In this document: positions 1 to 8,986 of the stretch, piece by piece
Numbering within the stretch: position 1 is the stretch's first letter
How the letters are laid out: every line of letters begins with the position of its first letter
NCBI RefSeq assembly: GCF_000718165.1
Contig: NZ_JOEY01000018.1
Location: 62,001 to 126,000, forward strand
Direction: 5' to 3'
From: Streptomyces fulvoviolaceus
GTDB taxonomy: Bacteria > Actinomycetota > Actinomycetes > Streptomycetales > Streptomycetaceae
Length of the DNA stretch: 64,000 nucleotides
Position numbers and translations under genes: made by a program
Notes under the pieces: generated by a model
Database searches by the model: none
Told to the model about the DNA's origin: nothing
The model's input: the letters and a program-made list of their open reading frames with translations, nothing else

Positions 1-1
1 C

Positions 2-1102
2 GTGACGGCCTTCTTCGTCGAGGCCGGCTTCATCGGCGTCCTGCTCTACGGGGACGGCCGTGTTCGCAAGGGCACGATGTTCGTGTCCACCGTGATGGTG
101 TCGGTGGGCACCGTCCTGTCGTCGACGTGGATCATCGCGGCGAACTCCTGGATGCAGACGCCTGCCGGATTCAAGGTCGTCCACGGGCGGTTCGAGCCGA
201 CGGACTGGATGCGCGTCATCTTCAACCCGTCGTTCATCTGGCGCTGGCCGCACATGCTGGCCGCCGTGCTGATCTCGGCGAGCTTCTTCGTCGCCGGGAT
301 CTCGGCCTGGTACCTGGTCAAGGGACGCGCCAAGGGCTTCGCTCGCCGCTCGATGTCGATCGCCCTCGGGATCGCCGCGCTGCTGATGCCCGTTCAGCTG
401 TACCTCGGTGACAGTGTGGCCGGGCATGAACTGCCGTATCAGCTCTCGAAGTTGGAGGCGATCGAAGGCAACTGGGACAACGGCGACACGGGCTTCGTCC
501 TGTTCTCCGTCCCGGACCAGCAGGCCGCGCGGAACATCGCCGAGCTCGACATTCCCTGCCTCGGCAGCTACATCGCCAAGGACCTCAGCTGCAAGACGGC
601 CATGCCCGGCCTGAAGCTCACCCCGGCCGCCGACCGGCCCGACATGGCCGCGACCTTCTGGGGTTTCCGCGTCATGTTCCTGGCGGCCGTGCTGATGTTC
701 GGCACGGCGTTCGCCGCCACGGTCCTGCGCATGCGCAACCGCCTGTGGACCGCGCGCCGCTTCCACCGGTTCGTCCTCTGGACGACACCGGTGGGGATCC
801 TGGCCATCCTCGGAGGCTGGGTCACCGCCGAAGCCGGACGGCAACCGTGGATCGTGTTCGGGCAGCTCCGCACCTCGGCAGCGGTGTCCCATCTGGCCCC
901 CGGAGAAGTCCTGTTCTCGGTGATCGGCTTCTCCGTGCTCTACCTGATCATGCTGGTGGCCTACGTCGGCTACATCGTCCGCACCATGCGCATCGGCCCG
1001 GAACGCGACGACCCCCGACACGAACCTCCACCCCAGGCCGGTCCCGTTCCGCTTGCCGGGCCGCCCGCATCGTTCGCTCCGAGGGAGGTGGCGGCGCGAT
1101 GA
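2..1102 (+). CDS. cydA: Cytochrome bd oxidase subunit I (CydA), 5' truncated by window
   Basis: Membrane quinol oxidase subunit that carries haems b558, b595 and d and reduces O2 to water. The visible 366 residues start in the helix rich in FVEAGF (the E99/E107 proton-path region of E. coli CydA), so roughly the first 95 residues lie outside the window. Seen: the quinol-binding signature KLEAIEG in a short Q-loop, the GGWVTAEAGRQPW signature before the last helices, and several hydrophobic helices. The short Q-loop places it with the actinobacterial/CIO-like short form. The C-terminal tail is Pro-rich. The stop TGA overlaps the cydB ATG (ATGA), so it is the first visible gene of a tightly coupled operon. 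Family assignment is secure; the real start cannot be seen. Confidence 0.95.
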   Translation: MTAFFVEAGFIGVLLYGDGRVRKGTMFVSTVMVSVGTVLSSTWIIAANSWMQTPAGFKVVHGRFEPTDWMRVIFNPSFIWRWPHMLAAVLISASFFVAGISAWYLVKGRAKGFARRSMSIALGIAALLMPVQLYLGDSVAGHELPYQLSKLEAIEGNWDNGDTGFVLFSVPDQQAARNIAELDIPCLGSYIAKDLSCKTAMPGLKLTPAADRPDMAATFWGFRVMFLAAVLMFGTAFAATVLRMRNRLWTARRFHRFVLWTTPVGILAILGGWVTAEAGRQPWIVFGQLRTSAAVSHLAPGEVLFSVIGFSVLYLIMLVAYVGYIVRTMRIGPERDDPRHEPPPQAGPVPLAGPPASFAPREVAAR

Positions 1103-2100
1103 CCACCACCCTCTGGTCGGCGACCGTACTGGTCTGTCTCCTGATGTACGTCGTGCTGGACGGCTACGACCTCGGCATCGGCATTGCCACCCTCTTCGAA
1201 CGCGACCCCGCGCACCGGCGGCACATGCTGGAGTCCGTCGCGGTGGGCTGGGACGGCAACGAGACCTGGCTCATCCTGCTCGGCGTCGCACTCTGGGCGG
1301 GCTTCCCGCTCGCCTTCGGCACGCTCCTGCCGCACGCCTACCTGCCGATGACCGTGGTGCTGTTCTCCTTGGTCGTGCGCGGCGTGAGCGTCGAGATGGC
1401 GTCCCAGGCGCCGCCGGCTCCCCGCTGGACGGCCGCCTTCGGTGTGGCGTCGCTGCTGGCCTCGTTCGCACAGGGCTTCGCCCTGGGAACCCTGACCTCG
1501 GCGATACACCTGCGGGGTGGCGTCTACACCGGGTCGGCCTTCGGGGCCTTCAGCTGGTTCTGCGTGCTGTCGGGGCTCACGGTCACGGCCGCGTACACCG
1601 CTCTCGGCTACGCGTACACCAAGCACAAGTCGTCCGGGCCGCTGCGGGAGTCGGCGGGACGACGGGGCGCGGCCGTCACGGTGGTCGGGGGAGTGCTGCT
1701 GGTCGTGCTCCTCTTCGTCGTCAACGCCACCGCCGCGCCGCTGAACCTCGACAGCCCTGGGCGGGCCTTCGCGTTCGCAGTCCTGTTGCTGTTCGCCGCC
1801 GGGGGAGCGGGTACCTCGCTCGTCACGTTCCTGTGGAAGCGGCAGTCCGGGGCGGCGGACACCCTGCCGCTCGGCGGGCTGGTGATCGCGACGGTGTCCG
1901 TGTTCCTCGCACTCGGCGTGGCCCGCTACCCGATGCTCCTGCCGCCGGATCTCACCGTCGGCAGCGCGGCAGGCCCGCACTCCACGATGGTCTTCATCCT
2001 CGTCGGCATCGGCCTGAACATGCCGCTGGTGCTGGCCTACAACGTGTTCGCCCACCGGGCCTTCGCCGGAAAGCTCGACACCGCAGGAGCACACTCATGA
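1099..2100 (+). CDS. cydB: Cytochrome bd oxidase subunit II (CydB)
   Basis: Second membrane subunit of the bd-type quinol oxidase, 333 residues, a normal length for the family. The N-terminus carries the CydB hallmarks LDGYDLGIG and, after a short loop, GWDGNETWLI; about eight hydrophobic helices follow. The start ATG overlaps the cydA stop and the stop TGA overlaps the ATG of the next small gene, so translation is probably coupled through the operon. It works with CydA as the heterodimeric terminal oxidase, typically important at low oxygen or when the cytochrome bcc-aa3 branch is inhibited. Confidence 0.95.
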   Translation: MTTTLWSATVLVCLLMYVVLDGYDLGIGIATLFERDPAHRRHMLESVAVGWDGNETWLILLGVALWAGFPLAFGTLLPHAYLPMTVVLFSLVVRGVSVEMASQAPPAPRWTAAFGVASLLASFAQGFALGTLTSAIHLRGGVYTGSAFGAFSWFCVLSGLTVTAAYTALGYAYTKHKSSGPLRESAGRRGAAVTVVGGVLLVVLLFVVNATAAPLNLDSPGRAFAFAVLLLFAAGGAGTSLVTFLWKRQSGAADTLPLGGLVIATVSVFLALGVARYPMLLPPDLTVGSAAGPHSTMVFILVGIGLNMPLVLAYNVFAHRAFAGKLDTAGAHS

Positions 2101-2327
2101 CCACCCGGAGCTCACTTCCTGCGCCGGTCCGTATCGTGCTGCGCCTGCTCGCCGCGGTCGTCTGGACCGTGCTGGGCCTGTTCGCCTACTTCGTCTGCCA
2201 GGGGATGTTCGGTGGCTACGCGCAGATCCACTCGCAACTGCTGACCACCCTGGGAATGATCGCCATCGCTCTGACCGGTGGCATCGCGTGGATCGTCGAC
2301 GAGCGGCGCCCTCATGACGACGAATGA
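2097..2327 (+). CDS. Small two-helix membrane protein between cydB and cydD
   Basis: 76 residues with two clear hydrophobic segments (about residues 11-38 and 46-66) and a charged DERRPHDDE tail. I do not recognise a named family. Its place directly after cydB recalls CydX/CydH-type accessory subunits of bd oxidases, which are small membrane proteins needed for complex stability. CydX is about half this size with one helix, so this would be a different accessory or an unrelated protein. Its start overlaps the cydB stop by 4 nt and its stop lies 14 nt inside cydD, so it is clearly a translated operon member. Function is inferred only from position. Confidence 0.75.
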   Translation: MTTRSSLPAPVRIVLRLLAAVVWTVLGLFAYFVCQGMFGGYAQIHSQLLTTLGMIAIALTGGIAWIVDERRPHDDE

Positions 2328-4011
2328 GGTGGAGGCGAAGAGCGACGACGCCTGGCTCACCGCGTGCGCCGCGCCGGGGCACCACTGGTTCGGTCTGTCG
2401 GGCTCCGCCCAGGTGCTGGAGACGCTGTTCACCATCGCCCGTTGGGGCGCCCTGGCCTGGACGGCCCAGGCGGTGATGGACCGGGCCGCGGCGCACGAGA
2501 CATGGGGCCTGGTGGCCTTCGCCGTCACGAGTGTGCTGACGGTGGGCGTCGGCTGGACGGCCAGTACGCTCGCCGAGCGGGGCGCGCGTGCCGTCGCGAC
2601 CGGCCTGCGGCGGCAGTTGACGGGTGCTCTGCTGCCGACCACCGGGCGGACCAGCGAGACCGGTCCGGCCGAGGCCGCGTGGGCGATGGTCGATCTGGCC
2701 GATGACGTCGCCGACTTCCACGCGCACGCCGCACCCCTGGGCCGTTCGGCACCGCTGTCCATGGTCGCCGTACTGGCGGTCACGGCTGCGGTGCACTGGC
2801 CGGCTGCGCTCGTGCTCGTCCTGACCACCGCGTTGCTGCCCCTGAACATGCGTCTGGCGGGGCTGTTCGCCCAGCACGGCGCGGACCGGCAACTGGCCGC
2901 GACCCGGCACCTGAACGCCGTGGTGCTCGACAGCTTCCGGGGCATGCGGACGCTGCGCGAGCTCGGCGCGGTCGGCCGGCGCGGACGCACTCTGACCACG
3001 GCCGCCGAGCGGCTGAACAAGGCGACGATGAGCGTGCTGCGCCGGGCCTTCCTGTCCGGGATGATCATGGACGTCGTCATCACCTTCTCCATCGCGGTGA
3101 ACGCCACCTACATCGGACTGTCGCTGCTCGGCTACGTGCAGGTGCCGCACGCACCACGGCTCGACCTGTTCACCGGTCTGCTGGTGCTGCTGGTGTGTCC
3201 GATGTACTTCGCCCCCATGCGCGCAAGGGCCTCCGCCTTCCATCAGCGGGAACGCGCCATGATCGCGTCCGACGCCGTCCGGGACATCGTCAAGGACACC
3301 CCGGCCGAGGTGACGCGGGCGGCCCGTCCGCAGCCCGCCGAGCCGGTCGGTGTGTCACTGACAGCAGTCCGGTTCCGCTACGACGGTGCCGACCACGACA
3401 CCCTCCATGCCGAGGCCGAGTTCGCACCGGGCACCTGGACCGCGATCACCGGTGCCTCCGGTTCCGGAAAGAGCACGCTGCTGTCGTTGATCGCCGGTCT
3501 GCGTCCGCCGTCGGCCGGCGCGGTCCGGTGGCAGACCTCGTCCGTGCGGCAGGAGCCGACCCTCGGCGGATGCGCCTGGGTCGGACAGCAGACGGTGCTT
3601 CTCGACGCGACCGTCCGCGACAACATCCGCCTCGGCCGCCCGGCCGCCACCGAGCGGCAGGTCCTGCGGGCCGTCGACGCCGCCGGGCTGAGCGCCGTGA
3701 TCGAGGCTCTCCCCGAGGGACTGAACACCCGGCTGGGCGAGGGCGGTTGGGGTGTGTCGACCGGTGAGGCCCGCCGGATCGCCATCGCTCGCGCCTTTCT
3801 GCGCGGAGCCCGGCTCTGGCTGCTCGACGAGCCGACCGCCCACCTCGACGCGGACAGTGAACGCGAGGTCGTCGAGGCCCTGCGGAGAGCCACCGACGGC
3901 TGCACCGTCGTCATCGCCACCCACTCCTTCCCGCTGGCAGCCGCGGCCGACACCGTGCTCACGATCGACGACGGCGTTCTGCACGAGGCGAGGCCGGTGC
4001 ACGCATGGTGA
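2314..4011 (+). CDS. cydD: ABC transporter fused TMD-ATPase, CydD-like
   Basis: 565 residues: an N-terminal type-IV exporter membrane domain (about 1-320) and a C-terminal ATPase. In known systems CydDC exports thiols (cysteine, glutathione) and is needed for haem assembly into cytochrome bd. The ATPase has Walker A GASGSGKST and Walker B LWLLDEPT with the D-loop AHLD; the signature motif is degenerate (VSTGE where LSGGQ is usual). I chose the ATG at 2314 (MTTNEVEAK) over an in-frame upstream start because the upstream stretch lies within the coding end of the preceding gene. It overlaps that gene by 14 nt and cydC by 7 nt. The separate cydD and cydC are notable, as a fused CydDC is common in streptomycetes. 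Confidence 0.88.
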   Translation: MTTNEVEAKSDDAWLTACAAPGHHWFGLSGSAQVLETLFTIARWGALAWTAQAVMDRAAAHETWGLVAFAVTSVLTVGVGWTASTLAERGARAVATGLRRQLTGALLPTTGRTSETGPAEAAWAMVDLADDVADFHAHAAPLGRSAPLSMVAVLAVTAAVHWPAALVLVLTTALLPLNMRLAGLFAQHGADRQLAATRHLNAVVLDSFRGMRTLRELGAVGRRGRTLTTAAERLNKATMSVLRRAFLSGMIMDVVITFSIAVNATYIGLSLLGYVQVPHAPRLDLFTGLLVLLVCPMYFAPMRARASAFHQRERAMIASDAVRDIVKDTPAEVTRAARPQPAEPVGVSLTAVRFRYDGADHDTLHAEAEFAPGTWTAITGASGSGKSTLLSLIAGLRPPSAGAVRWQTSSVRQEPTLGGCAWVGQQTVLLDATVRDNIRLGRPAATERQVLRAVDAAGLSAVIEALPEGLNTRLGEGGWGVSTGEARRIAIARAFLRGARLWLLDEPTAHLDADSEREVVEALRRATDGCTVVIATHSFPLAAAADTVLTIDDGVLHEARPVHAW

Positions 4012-5600
4012 GCGGCAGCCGTCGCCCGAACGTCCGTGGTCGGCGGGCGAGTTCCCTCGCGGCCGGCGGACTGGTGCTCGCGGTCGTCGCCGAGCTGGCT
4101 TCTGCCGGACTGCTCGGTCTGTCGGGCTGGTTCATCAGCGCCTGCGCCGTCGCCGGGGCGGCCACCTTCAGCTCCTTCTCCTACATCGCCCCCAGCGGCG
4201 GTGTGCGTGCCTTTGCCATGGCCCGCGTCGCCGGCAACTACGGCAAGCGTCTGGTGCTGCACGCGGCCGCGCTGCACCGGATCGCCGCCGCCCGGACCGG
4301 TCTCTTCGACCGTGCCGCGGCCGGCGAGCGGGCACAGGAGGACCGCCTGTGGTCGGGTGACCTGCTCGACCGCAGCATGGCCGACGCCGACAGCGTCGGG
4401 ATGGCACTGATCGAGTGCACAGCCCCCGTCGCCGTCACCGCCGCGCTGACCGTCGGTGCCGTCCTCGCCGTCGCGGCGTCCACGTCCCTCGTGCCGGCAG
4501 TCGTACTCGCGGTCGGCGTCGTCGTCATGGCGGTGATCGCCCACCGCAGGTCCGGTACCGCCCGCGAAGCCGAGCAGCACACCCGCAAGGTGCTGCGCGC
4601 CGAAGTCGTCACCGCCGTCGACGCATGGACGGAGATGGCATCGCTGGGTGCCGCCGAGCAGCTCGCGGCGCGTACGACGGCGAGGTTCACCCGACTCGAC
4701 ACCGCGCGCGAAGCGGCCGGTCGGCGCAGCCGCCGGACCGGTCTGGCCGGCGGCCTGATCGCCACGGCGACACTGATCGACACGGCCGCCACCGGCAGCG
4801 CACCGGACGCCCCCACGTTCGTGTTCGTCGTCCTGCTGTCTCTCGGCGTGCTGGCCCAGGCCGAACAACTGGCGGCCGCCGCCGAAGCCCGAGCAACCGC
4901 GAAGGTGGCGCACCGCAGGCTCACGACAAGCGCGCCGCCCACCGCGAGCGCCCCCACCCCTGCGGACATCCGGTCCTGGTCCACCGAGCAGGGCATCGGC
5001 TTCGCCGACTACCTTCTTCCGCCGATGGCACTCCGGCCGGGGCGCGTCCTCGGTGCCGACGTCGCCCGCGGCACGATGCTCGTCGTCACCGGCCGCTCCG
5101 GCAGCGGCAAGAGCACCCTGCTCCGCACCCTCGCCTCGTCGCTGCGGCAAGCGACCGAGGGCCACGAGAGGGGCCGGCCCGCCGTCGTGGCCGTCGCCGC
5201 CGACGACCACCTCTTCACCGGCACCCTCGGATCCAACTGGCGCCTTGCCGACCCCTCCCTGGCCGACGACGAGATCGACGAACGCCTGGCCCAACTGCGG
5301 TTGAACGAGAGCGGACTGACCGCCACAACCCCCGTCGGCCCGGGCGGGAGGCAGCTCTCGGGCGGGGAGCTCCGCCGGGTCTACCTGGGCCGGGCCCTGG
5401 CCCGCCATCCGCACGTCCTGATCGTCGACGAACCGACCACGGGCCTGGACGGCCGAACCGCCCGACACGTCCTCGGCATCCTCCAGAACCTGCCCGACAC
5501 CACCGTCGTCGTCGCCCTGCACGCCGTACCGGACTGCCTCGAGTCGGCCGGACACGTGACCCGGCTGCCGCTCGACCACACCTCCCAGGAGGCACCATGA
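4005..5600 (+). CDS. cydC: ABC transporter fused TMD-ATPase, CydC-like
   Basis: 531 residues with an exporter membrane domain (about 1-300) followed by an ATPase domain with Walker [10 protein letters not shown], signature LSGGELRR and Walker [14 protein letters not shown]. It is the presumed partner of the upstream CydD half; its signature motif is closer to canonical than CydD's, a common asymmetry in heterodimeric exporters. The start codon overlaps the cydD stop by 7 nt, and its TGA overlaps the ATG of the sigma-factor gene. Assignment as CydC rather than another heterodimeric exporter rests on operon position beside cydAB and on the paired degenerate/canonical ATPases. Confidence 0.88.
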   Translation: MVSGSRRPNVRGRRASSLAAGGLVLAVVAELASAGLLGLSGWFISACAVAGAATFSSFSYIAPSGGVRAFAMARVAGNYGKRLVLHAAALHRIAAARTGLFDRAAAGERAQEDRLWSGDLLDRSMADADSVGMALIECTAPVAVTAALTVGAVLAVAASTSLVPAVVLAVGVVVMAVIAHRRSGTAREAEQHTRKVLRAEVVTAVDAWTEMASLGAAEQLAARTTARFTRLDTAREAAGRRSRRTGLAGGLIATATLIDTAATGSAPDAPTFVFVVLLSLGVLAQAEQLAAAAEARATAKVAHRRLTTSAPPTASAPTPADIRSWSTEQGIGFADYLLPPMALRPGRVLGADVARGTMLVVTGRSGSGKSTLLRTLASSLRQATEGHERGRPAVVAVAADDHLFTGTLGSNWRLADPSLADDEIDERLAQLRLNESGLTATTPVGPGGRQLSGGELRRVYLGRALARHPHVLIVDEPTTGLDGRTARHVLGILQNLPDTTVVVALHAVPDCLESAGHVTRLPLDHTSQEAP

Positions 5601-6196
5601 TCACAGCACGACCCCGCTTCGAACCGGCCTTGGCGCATCTCGACCGGCTCTACTCGGCCGCCCTGCGCATGACCGGCTCCCCGACCGACGCCGAGGACCT
5701 GGTCCAGGAGACGTACGCCAGGGCCTACACCTCGTTCCACCAGTTCCGCGAGGGCACGAACCTCAAGGCCTGGCTGTACCGCATCCTCACCACCACCTTC
5801 CTCAACTCCCGCCGCAGCCTGGGACGTCGACCGCAGTACGACAGCACGGCGGAGTTGGATGACCGGCAGCTGGCCCGTGCCGAGTCGCACACGTCCACGG
5901 GCCTGCGCACGGCCGAGTCCGAGGCGCTCGACCACCTGCCCGACGCGGACGTCAAAGCGGCACTGCAGGCCATCCCCGAGGGCTTCCGCATCGTCGTGTA
6001 CCTCTTCGACGTCGAGGGCTTCACCGTTCGGGAGATCGCCGACATCATGCGCACCCCCGTCGGCACGGTGCTGTCCCGACTGCACCGCGGGCGCGGCCAG
6101 TTGCGCTCACTGCTGGAGGGCTACGCCCGGGAACACCGGCTCGTCCCGGCGGACCGGTATCGGCGCGGCGAGCGGAAGCGATGTGGGCACGCATGA
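5597..6196 (+). CDS. ECF RNA polymerase sigma factor, SigR/RpoE-like
   Basis: 199 residues. Region 2 is very like Sig[28 protein letters not shown] followed closely by [13 protein letters not shown] (described here in two pieces). Region 4 contains the helix-turn-helix [24 protein letters not shown] basic C-terminal tail ([13 protein letters not shown]) is extra. The start follows a good AGGAGG site and overlaps the cydC stop (ATGA). SigR of S. coelicolor answers thiol-disulfide stress and is held by the zinc anti-sigma RsrA; no anti-sigma gene is next to this one. A thiol-stress sigma factor coupled to a thiol exporter is a suggestive pairing, but the inducing signal is inferred. Confidence 0.92.
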   Translation: MITARPRFEPALAHLDRLYSAALRMTGSPTDAEDLVQETYARAYTSFHQFREGTNLKAWLYRILTTTFLNSRRSLGRRPQYDSTAELDDRQLARAESHTSTGLRTAESEALDHLPDADVKAALQAIPEGFRIVVYLFDVEGFTVREIADIMRTPVGTVLSRLHRGRGQLRSLLEGYAREHRLVPADRYRRGERKRCGHA

Positions 6197-7500
6197 CCAG
6201 TAGGAAGATGCTCGATCCCGGTGCCACGAACTCCCCGTCCGCGGCCGCCCCCACCGGAAGCCATGTTCTTTCCCCGCCCGAACCGGCCGAGCGTGCGCGG
6301 GGTCTCCTCGCGGTTCTCGCCTGCCTGACGGCGGTGGGCCCGCTCGCCATCGACATGTACATACCCGGCTTCCCGGCGATGAGCCGCACGTTGCACACCA
6401 GCAGCCCCGCCATTCAGCTGACGCTCACGGCCTTCCTGGCCGGCGTGGTCGTCGGCCAGATCGTCATCGGGCCCGTCAGTGACAGTCTCGGCCGGCGGGG
6501 GCTGTTGATCGGCGGCTGCGCCGGATTCGCCCTCGTGGCCCTGGCCTGTGCGTTCGCCCCCGGTGTGGGCACGCTCATCGCCGCCCGTTTCCTGCTGGGA
6601 TTCGTCGGCGCCGCCGGTATGGTGCTCGCCCGCGCGGTGATCACTGATCGCTTCCACGGACCGGAGGTGCCTCGCCACTTCGCCCTGCTCTCCCAGATCA
6701 TGAGCGTGGCCCCCGTCGTCGCGCCCGTCATCGGCGGGGCGATCCTGTCCGTGTCCTCCTGGCGGACGGTCTTCGGCGCGCTCAGCCTCGCCGGGGTGCT
6801 CCTGCTGATCGCCGTGCTGGTGAAGGTGCCCGAGTCCCTTCCGCCGGAGCGCCGCCAAAGAGCCGGACTCGTCGGCACGTTCCAGGTGATGGGCCGCCTG
6901 ACGCGCAACCGGTCATTCATGGGCTGCGCCCTGGTGCTCGGCCTGGCCTCGGCCGCGCTGTTCTCGTACATCAGCGGCTCCAGCTTCGTCTTCGAGCGCA
7001 TCCACGGCACCTCCCCGGCCGTGTACTCGCTCATCTTCGCCGTGAACGCGGTCGGCATGCTGCTTGCCGGAGCCCTCTTCAGCAGGCTGAGTCTCAGGGT
7101 GAGCGTGAAAGCCCTGCTGACCGTGTCGGTTGCCGTGTGCCTCGCGGGGACCCTCGCCCAAGTGCTGCTCACCGTGGCTTTGGGAGACCGCTTCGCCGTG
7201 AGCTGGATCTGCCTGTTCGTCGTGCTGTGGGGGATCGGCATGCTCCTGCCGGCCACCATGACCCTCGGCCAGAACCTGGGCCGCGCCGCGCCCGGAGCGG
7301 CGTCCGCCCTGCTCGGAGGACTGCAGTTCCTCTTCGGCGCGATCGCTTCTCCTGTGGTGGGTCTCTTCGGTGAGACCAGTTCGCTGCCAATGTCCTTGGT
7401 CATGCTCGTGTCTGCCGCCCTGGCAGCCCTGGCCCTCATCGTCCTTGTCCGCCCGGGGTCTGTCACTCCGTCAGAACGGGACATGGTTATGGACTCATAA
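6181..7500 (+). CDS. MFS drug-resistance transporter, Bcr/CflA-like
   Basis: 439 residues with twelve hydrophobic segments expected for the major facilitator family. Diagnostic of the Bcr/CflA (DHA1) subfamily are the first-helix stretch [15 protein letters not shown] and the motif A loop [11 protein letters not shown] between helices 2 and 3. It probably exports a drug or small metabolite by proton antiport. Two starts are possible: ATG 6181 preceded by GGAAG, or ATG 6193, which forms an ATGA overlap with the sigma-factor stop like the other junctions of this operon. It ends the operon; AT-rich sequence follows. The substrate is unknown. Confidence 0.88.
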   Translation: MWARMTSRKMLDPGATNSPSAAAPTGSHVLSPPEPAERARGLLAVLACLTAVGPLAIDMYIPGFPAMSRTLHTSSPAIQLTLTAFLAGVVVGQIVIGPVSDSLGRRGLLIGGCAGFALVALACAFAPGVGTLIAARFLLGFVGAAGMVLARAVITDRFHGPEVPRHFALLSQIMSVAPVVAPVIGGAILSVSSWRTVFGALSLAGVLLLIAVLVKVPESLPPERRQRAGLVGTFQVMGRLTRNRSFMGCALVLGLASAALFSYISGSSFVFERIHGTSPAVYSLIFAVNAVGMLLAGALFSRLSLRVSVKALLTVSVAVCLAGTLAQVLLTVALGDRFAVSWICLFVVLWGIGMLLPATMTLGQNLGRAAPGAASALLGGLQFLFGAIASPVVGLFGETSSLPMSLVMLVSAALAALALIVLVRPGSVTPSERDMVMDS

Positions 7501-7523
7501 TAATTATGGAGTTATAGTTATGG
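7485..7523 (+). promoter_or_regulatory. AT-rich upstream element with TTATGG repeats
   Basis: In a window above 70% GC this stretch is strongly AT-rich. It contains TTATGG three times (7487, 7504, 7518), a TTATAG at 7512, and an imperfect dyad at 7493-7512 around the 8-bp palindrome ATAATTAT (7500-7507). It spans the stop of the MFS gene and lies 30-68 bp before the ATG at 7553. It probably holds the promoter and/or an operator for the following gene. The regulator is unknown. Confidence 0.45.
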
Positions 7524-7552
7524 GGCCATATTTTCTCGAATCGAGGTCTGGC

Positions 7553-8581
7553 ATGAACCAAGGAACGGAACCCACCGGAACGTCGACACGACGTCAACTG
7601 CTGCGAGCCGCGGCCGTAGGCGGGACGGCCGCAGCCGCGGCCTCACTGCTTCCCGCATCCACAGCCTGGGCCGACACACGGGCACGCGGCGGCTCCCAGT
7701 ACGTGGCGGGAGTCGACGTCCTCCCCGACGCGTCCCACGCCACCAGTGCCCTCGTCGCGCACATACGCGGCTACTACCAGGCGAAGAGCGACCGCAACCT
7801 CGCATGGCAGTCGTCCTACTTCTCGCACCGGCAGACCACCTACATCGACGCGATCCTCGGGTGGCACTGGTACACCTGGCAGGACCTGCACGACGGACTC
7901 GCGACGTTCTACCCCAAGTGGCCGAAGGACAGTAAGTCGTATCCCACCCGGATCCTGGGGGACACGACGAGCGCGATCCTCTTCTTCACCGACACACCCG
8001 GCATGTTCGGCCCCGGACAGGTGCGCAACGCGGGCGCGGTCAACTTCGACCGCCAGGGAAAGATCGAGCGCTGGGTCGACTACTGGGACTCCAGGCAGTT
8101 CGGCGTGTCCAGTTGGCGCAAGGAGCAGGAGCCGCCGAACCAGTGGCCGACCGACTTCCGGGAGTCCACGGTCGGAGAGACGGCCTCACCGCTGATGCGC
8201 CGAGTCGTCGCCGGTCTCGCGGACGCCCTGCGCAGGAATGACATCGACGCGGCGATGGATCTCTTCTCGTCCGACGCCGTCTTCGAGGACGTGCCGGCGC
8301 ACATCCAGATCACCAGCAAGGCGAGCATCCACGCGTACCTGACGAAGGCCGGCCCGGCACTGCCGTACGTCGGCGCGGGCACCGGCATACGGCACGTGCT
8401 CGGCAACGATGTCGGAGGGGGGTACGAATGGACCGCGGTCAACGGCCCGGTTCCCCGCGGCATCACCGGTATCGAACTCGACCCGTGGGGCAGGATCGAG
8501 CGCCTCACCGCCGTGTGGAACGGCGCCTACGCCGATGACGCCCTGCTGACCCTGCTGGCGCGGAAGGCGATCGAGTACTGA
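7553..8581 (+). CDS. Tat-exported NTF2/SnoaL-like protein
   Basis: 342 residues. The N-terminus has a twin-arginine signal: TSTRRQLLRAAAVGGTAAAAA, then a hydrophobic run ending near PASTAWA (cleavage around residue 41). The mature part looks like two SnoaL/NTF2-like alpha-beta cone modules (about 60-190 and 200-340), each with the 'fate of a small substrate' layout such as FSSDAVFEDVPAHIQI. No catalytic set can be assigned from sequence alone. The ATG at 7553 has GAGG 6 nt upstream; extending further upstream would remove the signal peptide from the N-terminus. It seems to be a single transcription unit with its own AT-rich promoter region. Confidence 0.75.
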   Translation: MNQGTEPTGTSTRRQLLRAAAVGGTAAAAASLLPASTAWADTRARGGSQYVAGVDVLPDASHATSALVAHIRGYYQAKSDRNLAWQSSYFSHRQTTYIDAILGWHWYTWQDLHDGLATFYPKWPKDSKSYPTRILGDTTSAILFFTDTPGMFGPGQVRNAGAVNFDRQGKIERWVDYWDSRQFGVSSWRKEQEPPNQWPTDFRESTVGETASPLMRRVVAGLADALRRNDIDAAMDLFSSDAVFEDVPAHIQITSKASIHAYLTKAGPALPYVGAGTGIRHVLGNDVGGGYEWTAVNGPVPRGITGIELDPWGRIERLTAVWNGAYADDALLTLLARKAIEY

Positions 8582-8636
8582 CGGTCACGGCCGCGGCGCG
8601 ATCGATCCGATCGCCGGCCGCGAACGCGTGACGAGG

Positions 8637-8679
8637 CTCCGGCCGAGCGGGCGCACCCGTGCCGCTCGCTCGGCCGGAG
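8637..8679. terminator. Strong 13-bp hairpin, probable terminator
   Basis: Perfect inverted repeat CTCCGGCCGAGCG (8637-8649) and CGCTCGGCCGGAG (8667-8679) with a 17-nt loop, 56 bp after the stop of the Tat-exported protein gene. No T-run follows, as is usual for streptomycete terminators. Confidence 0.6.
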
Positions 8680-8768
8680 AGGCAGAGCCTGCCTGCGACG
8701 GACCGGCAGCGGCAGAGGCTTACTGGTGAGCAGGGGGATCGGTTGACGGCTCTCGCGGGCTCCTGATC

Positions 8769-8831
8769 TCATCCTGAGTCTTCCGGCCGGCCGCCGAGGA
8801 TGCCAGAGGCACCGGTGACCAGGACTGACAT
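8769..8831 (-). pseudogene. Possible N-terminal stub of an NAD(P)-binding protein
   Basis: Reading the minus strand from ATG at 8831 gives MSVLVTGASGILGG followed by six residues and a TGA. This is the glycine-rich beta-alpha-beta start typical of NmrA/SDR-type NAD(P)-binding proteins, with AGG about 7 nt before the ATG. Nothing of the remaining protein is visible downstream, so it would be a decayed remnant. A chance match in GC-rich DNA is possible. Confidence 0.3.
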
Positions 8832-8986
8832 GGGGTACCTGTGATGTCCCTTCGGGCAGTGGCATCGAAGGCGATGAACCGGGCAGCGAGGCGGGCTGTG
8901 GCAGGCAGGCCTGGCCTGAGGTGCGTTGCTTTCGGACTATCCGATCGTTGATCTCTAAACGCGGTGAGCGATGATCGGAGAGCCCT

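Larger units (their letters stand above)
8582..8986. other. 405-bp intergenic region
   Basis: No convincing full-length gene. It holds a strong hairpin (8637-8679), a weaker GC-rich dyad just after the preceding stop (about 8591-8622), and on the minus strand a possible 20-codon remnant of a Rossmann-fold gene (8769-8831). The right end must contain the promoter of the gene at 8987; GGAG at 8977-8980 is its ribosome binding site. Confidence 0.6.
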
